From Endomychus coccineus (lineage: Eukaryota > Arthropoda > Insecta > Coleoptera > Endomychidae), in contig OY294069.1 of NCBI GenBank assembly GCA_958510875.1, positions 175,442,868 through 175,506,867 of the forward strand: 64,000 nt of DNA. Direction: 5' to 3'. Shown piece after piece: positions 47,501 through 58,000 of this stretch. The notes under the pieces were generated by a model. The model was not told the DNA's origin, made no database searches, and saw only the letters and a program-made list of their open reading frames with translations. How positions within the stretch are numbered: position 1 is the first letter of the stretch; every line of letters starts with the position of its first letter. The position numbers and the translations under genes were made by a program.

Positions 47501-47575
47501 CCTGCACTGAAAATATACAAGCACGTGGTGAAGTTACAAGTGAGAAGAGATGATCCTAAGCTTTATTGGCTCTAG
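38551..47575 (+). CDS. Winged-helix, double-PHD and SAM domain chromatin protein
   Basis: Six exons: 38551-39270, 39684-39927, 40021-40133, 40217-40382 (or to 40403; both donors keep phase), 43836-44122, 47429-47575, giving about 558-565 residues. Residues 1-75 form a winged helix of the SAMD1/KAT6 kind ([20 protein letters not shown]). About 100-170 looks like the second KAT6 winged helix. KKRGRPAG in exon 2 is an AT-hook. Then comes a double PHD finger with paired CxxC (CSVC, CREC, HFSC, CPHC; CVIC, CTVC, HAGC, CINC), as in histone-acyl-lysine readers. An acidic Ser-rich linker follows, then a SAM domain ([16 protein letters not shown] in exon 5; [16 protein letters not shown] in exon 6), ending LYWL. 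No MYST acetyltransferase is present. Likely role, by inference: nuclear reader or scaffold at CpG or acylated chromatin. AATAAA is at 47729-47734. Confidence 0.85.
40609..43527. mobile_element. Giant foldback element with internal tandem units
   Basis: In intron 4 of the SAM/PHD gene. The ends GGGCAGTTCTGAATTAAAG and its inverse are followed by a poly-G run (left) and poly-C run (right). From the ends inward the arms are reverse complements, converging on a centre near 42540. The left arm holds three tandem units: GACCCCAGAAATCGAC at about 40814, 41308 and 41840, spaced 494 and 532 bp. The right arm holds one inverted unit near 43320. There are no protein-like frames; ORFs in it are repeats of each other. 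Confidence 0.8.
44123..45945. other. SAM/PHD gene intron 5, left part
   Basis: AT-rich intron. Near 45220-45350 two short mariner-type end sequences (ACACCCTGTA and ACAGGGTG) occur without a transposase. A 60-70-bp block with GACCGAATCAAGAAATTCCG occurs twice, at about 45490-45563 and 45885-45943, the second leading directly into the Helentron frame. I see no exon. Confidence 0.4.
45946..46850 (+). pseudogene. Helentron-type helicase C-terminus fused to endonuclease domain
   Basis: The frame opens with [18 protein letters not shown], the last motif of PIF1-like Rep/helicase proteins of Helitrons. It runs through a linker into an apurinic-type endonuclease domain: [23 protein letters not shown], then GGVAIY, and [14 protein letters not shown] with the catalytic GDFN. 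A C-terminal endonuclease after the helicase is the mark of Helentrons (Helitron2). The ORF stays open for 291 codons (45974-46846), but the rest of the helicase and the Rep domain are absent. The final histidine block is not clear. A 3'-flanking sequence near 47095-47140 (CACCGCGGCAGTCCCCGAG) may belong to the same element. Confidence 0.8.
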
Positions 47576-48204
47576 CTGATTTTATTTATTGTTTTCCTAT
47601 CGATTTTGTAACAATGTATATGAAACTCATTTTTTACTTGGAATTAATTATGAGAATTGATTAGTAATTTATTGATAAACACATGTTCATATTTTTCATG
47701 CCATTAAATTTGTTGAATTTGAATAGTTAATAAATGTTTCATGTATTATCAGCACTAACAGACTTAGATGTCAAAGGAGTCTGCAGTCTGGCCCAGAGTA
47801 AGTATATTGTAATACAGACACTATATTAAATTCGAAAAGTTTTGATCAAAATGGATATCATCAGATTTAATAGACCATAGAATATCCATTATCAAGAATA
47901 ATAGTCGCACAACTATAAAGACTATTTTTCTTCAGTTGCTGCTTTAAATTTTGTCTTAATTAATCTAAGAGAGAAGGGTAGAAAAGGGTAAGTCGAAATT
48001 ATGTAAACTTGAATTCTCAGGGAAATCTGCTACTTATAAAATCATTAACAGAGATGAGAACATAGATAACTCTAGTATAGTTAAGTTATCTATGGATGAG
48101 AAGAGATCGCTAACCTTATATTCAACTCTGTGCAAGAATTTTTCACTGATAACGGCGCCCTCTATGACAAATGTTGCGAACCATAACGAGTCCCCTATCG
48201 GCGT
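47576..48204. other. 3'UTR and flank of the SAM/PHD gene
   Basis: AATAAA at 47729-47734 is the likely poly(A) signal. The rest is AT-rich with no gene or repeat recognised. Confidence 0.4.
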
Positions 48205-50485
48205 TTCATAATAGTATATTAAAGACCGAGTTTCCTAAGACTCGTCTTAAAGCACGAATTCAAGTTTAAAAAAAGAGTGGCGAAGCCACGAGTTTTTTTA
48301 AAGAATGAGTGCTTCAAGGTCTTAGGAAACGAGTTGTTTATACTATTTTTTGTAATTTGCCCTTTTTATGCCGTTTTTAAACAAAAATGTACATTTAGGG
48401 ATTTTTATGGTGGTTGGTAACATCTTAATTTTGAAAGTGAAAATTTGATTTAGTGGTTCTGTGATCGCGAACGTATTACACATTATAAAATTGTTTGATC
48501 TTCCACAATGTTCTGCCATGAATTCCATTTCTATAAAACCTTTGTTTCCGTAATTTTAGTTTCGTCTCTACTGGAAAGAGCAATAACATTAGAAAACGGC
48601 TATTAGTACAAATATCTAAACCATATTGTGTATTAGCTGAAATCAATTTTTCCACCGGACACGTCGGCGACTTTCTCTTCTTGAGTTGTTGACGCTCGAC
48701 ACAGTCATTTAAACTGACATAATGATGACAAGATAATTCCGCATCAAGCTCGCCAACCTAAAAATTTTCGTAAAAAGTTCCGTGCTTTTTTGGATATTAA
48801 GACACGGCGAGTGATGACGTTGCGTTCGTTAATGGGTCAATTAGAAAATCAAAATGGAGGCAAATTACAAAAAATTTGATAATGAACCAAACGAATGTAA
48901 TAAACAAACTTTCAGTTCCGCCATCTAGCAACGTTGACGTAGGTTTGATCATCATTATCGACAAAATCTATGGAACCGGTAACTGTTTTCATAAACGCGT
49001 TGGGGTTCGCCACATTCGTCAGAGAGGGCGCTGGTGTCACATTCTTGAGCCGAGTTTTGTATATGAGGTTATCGTTATCGATCTATGATTGTGACAAATA
49101 TAAACAAATTGGCAAACAACACATCTTATTCGATATAACTACAGCATTCGAAAAGAGAACTTTGGCAGATGTACTTTAATATTTGATAATGAACCAAACG
49201 AATGTAATAAACAAACTTTCAGTTCCGCCATCTAGCAACGTTGACGTAGGTTTGATCATCATTATCGACAAAATCTATGGAACCGGTAACTGTTTTCATA
49301 AACGCGTTGGGGTTCGCCACATTCGTCAGAGAGGGCGCTGGGGTCACATTCTTGAGCCGAGTTTGGTATATGAGGTTATCGATCTACGATTGTCACAAAT
49401 ATGAACAAATTGGCAAACAATACGTCTTATTCGATATAACTACAGCGTTCGAAAAGAGAACTTTGGTAGATGTACTCTAAAATTTGATAATGAACCAAAC
49501 GAATGTAATAAACAAACTTTCAGTTTCGCCATCTAGGAACGTTGACGTAGGTTTGATCATCATTATCGACAAAATCTATGGAACCGGTAACTGATTTCAT
49601 AAACGCGTTGGGGTTCGCCACATTCGTCAGAGAGGGCGCTGGTGTCACATTCTTGAGCCGAGTTTGGTATATGAGGTTATCGATCTACGATTGTCACAAA
49701 TATGAACAAATTGGCAAACAATACGTCTTATTCGATATAACTACAGCGTTCGAAAAGAGAACTTTGGTAGATGTACTCTAAAATTTGATAATGAACCAAA
49801 CGAATGTAATAAACAAACTTCCAGTTTCGCCATCTAGGAACGTTGTCGTACGTTCGATCATCATTATCGACAAAATCTGTGGAACCGGTAACTGTTTTCA
49901 TAAACGCGTTGGGGTTCGCCACATTTGTCAGAGAGAGCGCTGGTGTCACATTCTTGAGCCGAGTTTGGTATATGAGGTTATCGATCTATGATTGTGACAA
50001 ATATAAACAAATTGGCAAACAATACGTCTTTATTCGATATAACTACAGCATTCGAAAAGAGAACTTTGGTAGATGTACTCTAAAATTTGATAATGAACCA
50101 AACGAATGTAATAAACAAACTTTCAGTTTCGCCATCTAGGAACGTTGTCGTACGTTCGATCATCATTATCGACAAAATCTGTGGAACCGGTAACTGTTTT
50201 CATAAACGCGTTGGGGTTCGCCACATTTGTCAGAGAGAGCGCTGATGTCACATTCTTGAGCCGAGTTTTGTATGAGGTTATCGATCTATGATTGTGATGA
50301 ATATAAACAAATTGGCAAACAATACGTCTTATTCGATATAACTACAGCATTCGATGAGAGAACTTTGGCAGATGCACTCTAAAATTTGATAATGAACCAA
50401 ACGAATGTAATAAACAAACTTTCAGTTTCGCCATCTAGGAACGTTGTCGTACGTTCGATCTTCATTATCGATAAAAGGTTCCGGT
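48205..50485. mobile_element. Possible Helentron-related non-autonomous element (hairpin plus tandem array)
   Basis: A 135-bp hairpin at about 48211-48346 (arms containing TTTCCTAAGAC and AAAAAAACTCGTGGC) is followed by filler and then the tandem array at 48874. TTTTGTAATTTGCC near 48348 recurs inverted at about 48857. A hairpin or inverted block next to a minisatellite core is the layout of DINE-1/HINE-type Helentron derivatives. Borders are guesses. Confidence 0.35.
48874..50485. repeat. Tandem repeat, about 301-bp unit, five and a third copies
   Basis: Units start with ATTTGATAATGAACCAAACG at 48874, 49181, 49482, 49783, 50085 and 50384 (the last is partial), spaced 307, 301, 301, 302 and 299 bp. 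They are a few percent diverged. Each carries TCCGCCATCTAGCAACG or a variant and AACGCGTTGGGGTTCGCCAC. A roughly 66-codon frame beginning MEPVT stays open in several copies, because the unit simply lacks stops there; I do not regard it as a gene. Confidence 0.95.
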
Positions 50486-52079
50486 AGATGTTTTCATTGA
50501 ATTAATACAATTGATTCCCATTAATGTATGATACTGTAAAAATCGATAATTTAAAATTGAATTGTTACTAGGATTAATTTGTACAATATAGTATAGTCTA
50601 TAATATGGAATGGATGCTGGAGGTGTGTAGAACACGTGAACATAGTAAAAATTTGTGTAACTTAAAAAGACTCACCCTAATTTAGTTTGGGTTTTTCATG
50701 ACGCTACAACATATTACCGTAAACGTTCATGAGTAATTTATGAAGCTCATATCACCCTTATCCGCTGAAAATACTGTTAAGTATTGGCTGTTAGAATTCT
50801 ATTTGTAATTCCGTTCGTGGTGGACTATTTAGTGTCCACAAGCTTTAACTACGCTCTGCTATGGTTGGAATTCAATTTATTCCTGATAGTTATGGGGGAG
50901 AAGCTCGCTAATTTGATGCAATTTCAGAATTCTCCCCATATTCCATGGCAAGGAGATTAAGCAACAATTTAGAATAATTAATGTTTGAGCATTGGCATCA
51001 TAGACTTTTCTATACTTGTTTTCTGGTTAGCGTCTTTATAAAAATGTTAATTTCTATTTGATCCATTTCTATGACTCACACTTGGTGGATTACAGAGCAG
51101 AATACCGATTATTGTGTAACTGTTATCTGTGCACATAATTGTAACCTCCTTCGTTTCCTACCATCCTAATCAGTAAAATTCGAATTATTTTGTCAGAAAT
51201 TTAAATAATTCCGTTTAATTCCTCAGTTAAGCATGGTAAAAATTAAATAAAAATATTGTTTGTTATCTACATTTCATATTTTACGTCAGTACATTTGATT
51301 TTATGGAATGTACTGAAGCGTATACAGTACAGACAAATTTGCGGACACCTTTTCCAGATCCTGTTCTCCTCCTTAGGGAAATGTAAATTGTGTATCAAAG
51401 GATTGTAGAATATTCTTGGTATTTATGAATTACCAAGGAAGGTACTCCATCTATGCAAGAAGTTGGCAACTTTTCTTGGAATTGTGTAGCAATTCTTTTA
51501 CATAATATTTCGAAATGTATGTGTAGGTATTTTGTTTGTACTTTGTACGTTATTCGAAATATTACAATCTCTTTTAGGCTTGTAGTCCTTGATAAACAAT
51601 TAAACCTCTAGGTCCTCTTTACGAGATCTTTAATAACATGGAACCAGTCTATACTTTCTATTTATCAATTAAGACTGGCAGTTTGGTTATGAATTAACAT
51701 TTAAACTATATAATGATTAATATACACTGCGTGGGATTAATTAGAATATTAAGCAATATAACCTTAGAATATATTCATGGTTATATAATCTAAGAATATA
51801 ACAAATAGATTAGGCAAACTTTGAGATCAGAATATTTATGACAGTGTATTTCTTTAGAGGATAAATTCAATAATTTAAAATGTAGAACTTATCTTTTTGG
51901 ATCTTACCAATAAATACTATTATCATATCATTCATATGTATTGTAGGTAAGTAGTAGTTATGCCACTTGAATTATAGAAGTGTTATATTAAACTCCAGTA
52001 GAGGGTCCCTTTACCTTTCCATAGATTGGAACCATTCACCGCATAGAGGTGGACAACTAATTTAACTGTTTATACGCTA
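50486..52079. other. Intergenic stretch, no gene seen
   Basis: AT-rich DNA with no protein-like frame, inverted repeat or RNA gene recognised. Confidence 0.4.
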
Positions 52080-53070
52080 CTTGCTTTGCGGTAACAACCC
52101 CACTAGTGAGATGCATAGAACATCTGTTGTCACTCTGGAAGACTTGTTTTGCCATCACAACAGACACACGACGAGTCTTGACAGAATTGGTAACATTCAA
52201 GTGGGGTGTTTCCCAAGGAAACTCCTTGAGTCCTCTCTTGTTCAACTTCTCACTGCTGCCGCTCTCCATTGCGTTAAGACGAACTCGTGAATATTACTCT
52301 GGACCACCGAACGACCGGAGGCATCAGATCACCCATTTTTTTTACATGGTTGATCTGAATCTGTATGCCTCCGAGAAGATAAACCTTCATCAAGCTCTCA
52401 ACGTGATTCCAGAACATACACGAGCCGTTTGCATGGAGTTGGGATTAGAAAAGTGCGCAGTGTTTCATTTGAGGAGAGGACGATCTCCGGAAGTACACGA
52501 GAATATGAAGCTTGCCGATGAAAGCATCTTCAAACATCTTGACGCTTGAGAGACCTACCGATACCTGGTAATTGAACAGCGTCTTAATTATGATGCTTCC
52601 CAGGTAAAGGTGGATATCCACGGCAAGTACAGAAACCTTGTTCGAAAGATTAGGTCTTCTGAACTTTCGAGTGAGAACAAGGCGTCTGCAACAAATATGC
52701 TTGCCGTTCCAGTCCTGCTTCACTCTTTTGGAGTGGTGAAATGGACGGTCGATGAGCTGCATAGACACCAGGAAAATGATGTATATCCATCACAGTTTGC
52801 ATCTTAGGTTGTTCGTTTTCCGCATTTATCTCCCACGTCACAGGGGATGTAGGGTACTCCTTAGTCTAGATGGTCTGAATCGAAGTGTGGTTCTGAGTAT
52901 AGCTTGTAAAGTTCTTAGGAGTCGTCACGAATTGACCGAAGTGGGGGCATTTATCATTAAGGCAGCACAAAAAGTTGTGGACTTGGTCACATTAGTCGAG
53001 AAGGGCAACCAGAGGGCGACCTCGAGTTTCAACCTGAAAGCTCAGATAAATGCCGCGGAGCAAGATCTTA
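52080..53070 (+). mobile_element. R4-like LINE reverse-transcriptase fragment
   Basis: Broken plus-strand frames give TRRVLTELVTFKWGVSQGNS LSPLLFNF (RT block with SQGNSLSPLLF), FYMVDLNLYA where the catalytic YMDD Asp is replaced by Val, a helix with MELGLEKCAVF, then SELSSENKASATNMLAVPVL and HSFGVVKWTVDELHR. The last blocks resemble the thumb region of site-specific R4/Dong-type LINEs. Stops and the lost Asp make it dead. It joins directly to a different LINE at about 53070. Confidence 0.65.
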
Positions 53071-53640
53071 TGCTCAGAAAACTTGGTTTTCCATTCCGTG
53101 CCATGAGCTACTTTACATCCCAGCAGCTACTCATAATCTACAAAGCACAGATTCGACCTGTCTTGGATTAATGTTTACATGTTTGTAGTTCTTTGACCTC
53201 TCTAGAACGTCGTAGAAAGGTGACGATCTCTCCCTTTCCTATATTTCCATGGTCGGTGTTCATCAGAAATATGGTCTGTTGTTTCACCACGAGAGATTCC
53301 AGATACGCGGACTAGACGAGTTCGAACTAGTCACTCCTTCATTGTCAAGCTCGAGACCTACCGAACGTCTTTCTCCAAACCTCCAAACCTAAGGCAAATC
53401 ACCCAATAATTGATACCTTTAGATGCAAAAATTCAGTTTTGGCCAGACTTCATTTTTCTATCGGACAGCGAAATTGTGGAACTCTTTACGTAGGGAGGCC
53501 TTTCCCTATACCTATAACCTCCAAACCTTTAAAGAAAAATTCGAATGCCTATCTCCTCCACCAATATCTCACCTCTGGCTCACACGATGTAGTTCGAACA
53601 TTATAGGTTTCCTTTTCGTGTAGTCAAAAAATAAAATAAT
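53071..53640 (+). mobile_element. CR1/Jockey-like LINE 3' fragment
   Basis: Contains SYFTSQQLLIIYKAQIRPVL, a SLERRR-like block, and RTAKLWNSLRREAFPYTYNL followed by QTFKEKFE, ending with GTGTAGTCAAAAAATAAA. It is the same family as 35190-36925, with several frame breaks. It begins where the R4-like fragment ends. Confidence 0.7.
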
Positions 53641-54420
53641 TATTCAAATATATAATTACCTTTAAGCGGCAAAAAGAAGAGTAAAATAATGTGCTTTAGT
53701 AGTGTATACCTCGATAGCTATGTACTATAACTACTACTATACCAAGCAAAAATAATTTTTGTATGTAATAAATTATCCTTTTTTTAAGGTTACTATTTTG
53801 TATGTGATACTATCTTCAAGCAGCAATTCTAGGTTAGAATGGGAGATGTCACAAATCCTCAAATAAGGCGCGAACCGCTCAAATACTCCCACAATTCAAA
53901 ACGACCAATCTTAGAGACTTTTACTGTTACCTGAATCGATGATAGAAGAGGACCTTTAAGCTGCAGATCTATTTCTGATTGATAATTATGAGTACCGTCA
54001 TCATAGTTGTTATCTGATTCAGTATCATCATCTTCGAAATCGTTAGAATGCTCTATTGTTTTATTTTTTCAAAGCACTCCAAGGGTTTCGGGCAGCGCCT
54101 TACCTGACCAGAGATTAGTAAGGCTTGGTATCTTACAGCTTCCTCTCGAAACAATAGTCAATCTACAATTTAGGGCTAGGCTGTGAAATTTTTTAATGTG
54201 ACTATACAGCTACCTAGCGGACAATGTTTATAATAATGAGAATAACAAAACCTTTAGTTTTCTGCCTCTGAAAATTGGTGCAACCCTCTTCTATTAGCGA
54301 AAAACAAGTTTTTCGGCCCCTCTCGGGGGTCATTTTTAATTTTTTTTTACTCCTTAGACTACTAGCTAAGATACAAAAGTTTAACCATTTTATCATCAAT
54401 GTCTGAAGAAGCTACAATTG
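53641..54420. other. Intergenic stretch, no gene seen
   Basis: No recognisable frame or repeat; ordinary AT-rich DNA. Confidence 0.35.
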
Positions 54421-54802
54421 ATTTTTTGTGAGGTTACGTTCATCCTCCCCTCCCGCAATATATTTATATATACGTTTTTTTAATCCAAAATTCAAATTCA
54501 GCTAACTTGGGCAAACCTCAACCGATTGTGATGAAATTTTCAATGAAGGTAGCTTTTATTGTAAAAACTACTGTCCAAATTTCAGCTCAAGATATGAGAT
54601 TGTTTCGTCGCAATTTTCAAACTGCTTGCCGAATTTGTCGTACGGGAATTTTTTTTAGGCAAATTTAAGTTTTTCCATGTATTTTCCTGTGGTGTAATAA
54701 AAGTTTAGCTTTATTTTCAAATACCACTGATTTTCGTTGAAAAAAACGTATATATAAATATATTGCAGGAGGGGGGATGGACATAACCTCACAAAAATTT
54801 AC
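54421..54802. mobile_element. MITE-like element with about 60-bp inverted repeats
   Basis: 54424-54483 and 54736-54800 are inverted copies sharing TTGTGAGGTTA, CGCAATATATTTATATATAC or its inverse, and poly-T. The interior (about 250 bp) is non-coding. Length and structure fit a miniature inverted-repeat transposon just downstream of the ABCH-type gene. Confidence 0.65.
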
Positions 54803-54920
54803 GTTCATATGAGGCAGATGACTTAAGGTTCTTAGGGATTGATCAGGATTAGGATTGTGCAATAAATTGATTGGGTATACGATTTGATTACATTTGGAAA
54901 AGCTAGAAAAGCAAACTGTA

Positions 54921-54926
54921 AACTCA
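54921..54926 (-). promoter_or_regulatory. Poly(A) signal of the ABCH-type gene
   Basis: TTTATT on the plus strand gives AATAAA on the minus strand, 94 nt past the stop codon. Confidence 0.5.
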
Positions 54927-55019
54927 ATAATTTATTAAGTACATCCTATCATATGAAACAATTGCATAACCTAGAAACGTTAATTTACCTAAAAGTAAGA
55001 ATCACAAATGACTATTCGG

Positions 55020-58000
55020 TTAACCCTTCTTGAACTTAATTACAAGTATACTGATAGTTAAAAATATTAGGATCCATATTAGAGTCGAAAGAAAACCACC
55101 ATAAACGGTAGCATCGGTAAGTCCCCAACCTCTGGAAAGAATAGCCCGCATACTTTCCGTGGATTTTGTTAATGGTAGGACCACAGATACGAGCTTTAAG
55201 ATGGGCGTCATGGCTTCTATGGGCCAAATAATTCCGCACAACATAACTATAGGCAAGAAACTGCCCAGAGCCATGTAGGTGGCAGATCTCTCATTTTCGC
55301 AGGAACACGCCACCACAAAACCTATCAAAAAGTAATTTTTCAAAAAAAAAAATTTATATATTATGTACTTATATAGATAATGTCGTGGCTATTTGGGCAT
55401 AGGTCATACACTTAAATTGGTGGCAACACAAATCAAAAAAGTCATTAATACTGTGAAAAAATTAGTGACCTTAAAGTTGCAATTCCAGAAGATGTGCAGT
55501 CCGGTCCTGATTTTGTAAATTTTTGAAATTTTGCCTGAATAGGACAGCAAAAAAGACGTTGTTATCGGTTCAGCGATGTTTCGACCGTATATTTTTTGGT
55601 CTTCTTCAGGCTAAAAAAATATAGATGGTCGAAACGTATATTTTTTTGGTCTTCTTCAGGCTAAAAAAATATATATGGTCGAAACGTCGCTGAACAGATG
55701 ACAGTCTTTTTTTGCTGTCCTATTCCCGCAAAGTTTTTTACGGTGGAAAAAAGCAGGGACGATACCACATAATGGAACAAATAATAGTATTCCCATAAAT
55801 AGAAAACAGTTTCAAGTCCGGTTCTGATTTTGTAAATTTATGAAACGTCATTAACAAACACCAACAATTTGCCTGAATAGGACAGCAAAAAAAAGTCAGC
55901 GCACTCCGGGAGTGCAGGCAGAAGTGAAAACTTGAACTTATGGCGCGTTGGGCACTTTTTTGGGTGAGCATTTCTAGGTGCGCTCGCGACATGAGAAATT
56001 GTTCATAAAAAATCAAGTTTATCAAAGCAATGTGGGCACTTTTTGAATAGACATGAAGTATAATAATATAGAAACTATATTCGAAGGAAGTGGTTTTATT
56101 TAAATGAGTAAATATTAGTAAATAGTAAATACAAAATTTATCAATTCTCATCCATAATTTCAACAACTCTTACATCATCATTATCAGCATTTTCATCATT
56201 ATTATCAGGATTTTCATCAAATTCTAAAACTGAAACAATAGGTCTATGGTAACTAAAGTATGAAATGAACAATTTTGATTTAAATCTATTTATATATCTT
56301 GTGAATACTGCATTATTGCACTAGAACAATGTTTTTATTAATTCTATTTACACTTTAGATTTGTTTTTTTAACACAATACCATAGCAGCAACACAAGTCA
56401 AATGAAATATTTAAATAAATAAATTTTCCGTTTAATATTCATTTATAAAATAAATATAAAAAAACTCTCAATCTCGTCTGTCGCGAGAGCACGAACGAAT
56501 GCCCATGCAAAGAGCGCGTATAGTATACATATATTATAAGAATACACGCGGAGTATATCTGTGTAAAATCTCATCTGTCGCGAGAACGGCTGAAAATGCT
56601 CTCCCACAAAAGTGCCCAACGCGCCATAAGAAGTTTTCACTTCAAAAAGACGTTGTAATCGGTTCAGCGACGTTTCGACCGTATATTTTTTGGTCTTCTT
56701 CAGGCTAAAATATATAGATGGTCGAAACGTATATTTTTTTGGTCTTCTTCAGGTTAAAAAAACATATATGGACGAAACGTCGCTGAACAGATGACAGTCT
56801 TTTTTTGCTGTCCTATTCCCGCAATTTTTTTTACTGTCGTACAAAGCAGGGACGATACCACATAATGGAACAAATAATAGTATTCCCACAAATAGAAAGC
56901 AATTTCAAATCCGGTCCTGATTTTGTGAATTTATGGAACGTTATTAACAAACATAAAAAATTTGCCTGAATAGGACAGCAAAAAAGACGTTGTTATCGGT
57001 TCAGCGACGTTTCATCCGTATATTTTTTTGCTTTTCTTCAGGCTAAAAAAATATGTATGGTCGAAACGTCGCTGAACAGTCTTTTTTATTGTCCTATTCC
57101 CGCAAATTTTTATACTGTTGCACACAGCAGGGACGATACCACATAATGGAACAAATAATAGTTATTAACCACAAATAGAAAATAATTTCAAGTCCGGTCC
57201 TGATGAAATTTTGTAAATTTTTAAAACGTCATTAATAAACACCGAAAACATTGAAGGTAGAGTTTTCGAACACCGCTTTCTATTAATCGACTTCATAAAG
57301 ATTAACAATTTGATAAAAAAAACTGATTCAAATAGGCCAAAAACCTGGTAAAAAATGGGACTGTAGTCGAAAATTAAATTTAGAATTTTCATAATAAACT
57401 CATTTTCACCAATGTTTCAGTTACACGAGTCAGAATTTGAGAAAAAAAGAATAACCTACTAATTCCGGCCCCCTTTGCTTTATTTGATCTAAAAAAAATA
57501 TATAAATTTCACCCTTAATTTAAATTGACATGATAATGGAAGATATAAACTTGATAAACTAAGCTTCGAAATAAACCTGAAAAACACGATACAATCCAAA
57601 TTTAACTCACCGAAACACATTCCACATAATCCAGTCAAAAGTGTCAGTACGACGACCAGCGCCAGGTTGCCATTTTGGGTAACTCCAAAGATGGCGAAGG
57701 AAACCAAAAGTACCAAGATGGTTTGGAAAACCATCACGGTAAATTGCGTAATCACGTGGGAAAATAAAAGTTCAGTGCCTGTAATTCCGTTGACAAGTGA
57801 TCGTTCTAAAATACCTTCGTTCCTTTCCAACAACATGGCCCCCGACGTCAACGCCACAGCCAAGAAGAAAATAATTCTGCAAAGATGTGAAACGTGACGA
57901 AAATATTCTTCAACATAAATTATAACCAATTTTAAAATCGAAATTAAGGTATGATTAATTATTATATATTAATATTTTTCTGTATAATTTAAAAATTATT

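Larger units (their letters stand above)
55495..57200. mobile_element. Penelope-type terminal-repeat array in ABCH-gene intron
   Basis: Units of about 320 bp begin AGTCCGGTCCTGATTTTG or a variant at about 55497, 55815, 56905 and 57191. Each contains TTGCCTGAATAGGACAGC, CGGTTCAGCGA and its inverse, and TCTTCTTCAGGC. Within a unit, segments recur in both orientations (GGTCGAAACGTCGCTGAAC and inverse). One unit is split by the MITE at 55893-56646. Three hammerhead-like motifs lie on the minus strand. No RT or GIY-YIG frame remains. Confidence 0.6.

Noticed and set aside
38551..47575. Interpretation as a full KAT6/MOZ acetyltransferase
   Set aside because: No MYST catalytic domain is present; the gene ends in a SAM domain with a stop codon and a poly(A) signal.
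48876..50139. Series of overlapping 60-98-codon ORFs
   Set aside because: They are the same stretch read in each unit of the 301-bp tandem repeat, in two frames and on both strands; no start context or protein family.
48874..50485. CRISPR-like regular repeats
   Set aside because: Units are about 300 bp with no short-repeat/unique-spacer pattern, and the DNA is eukaryotic.
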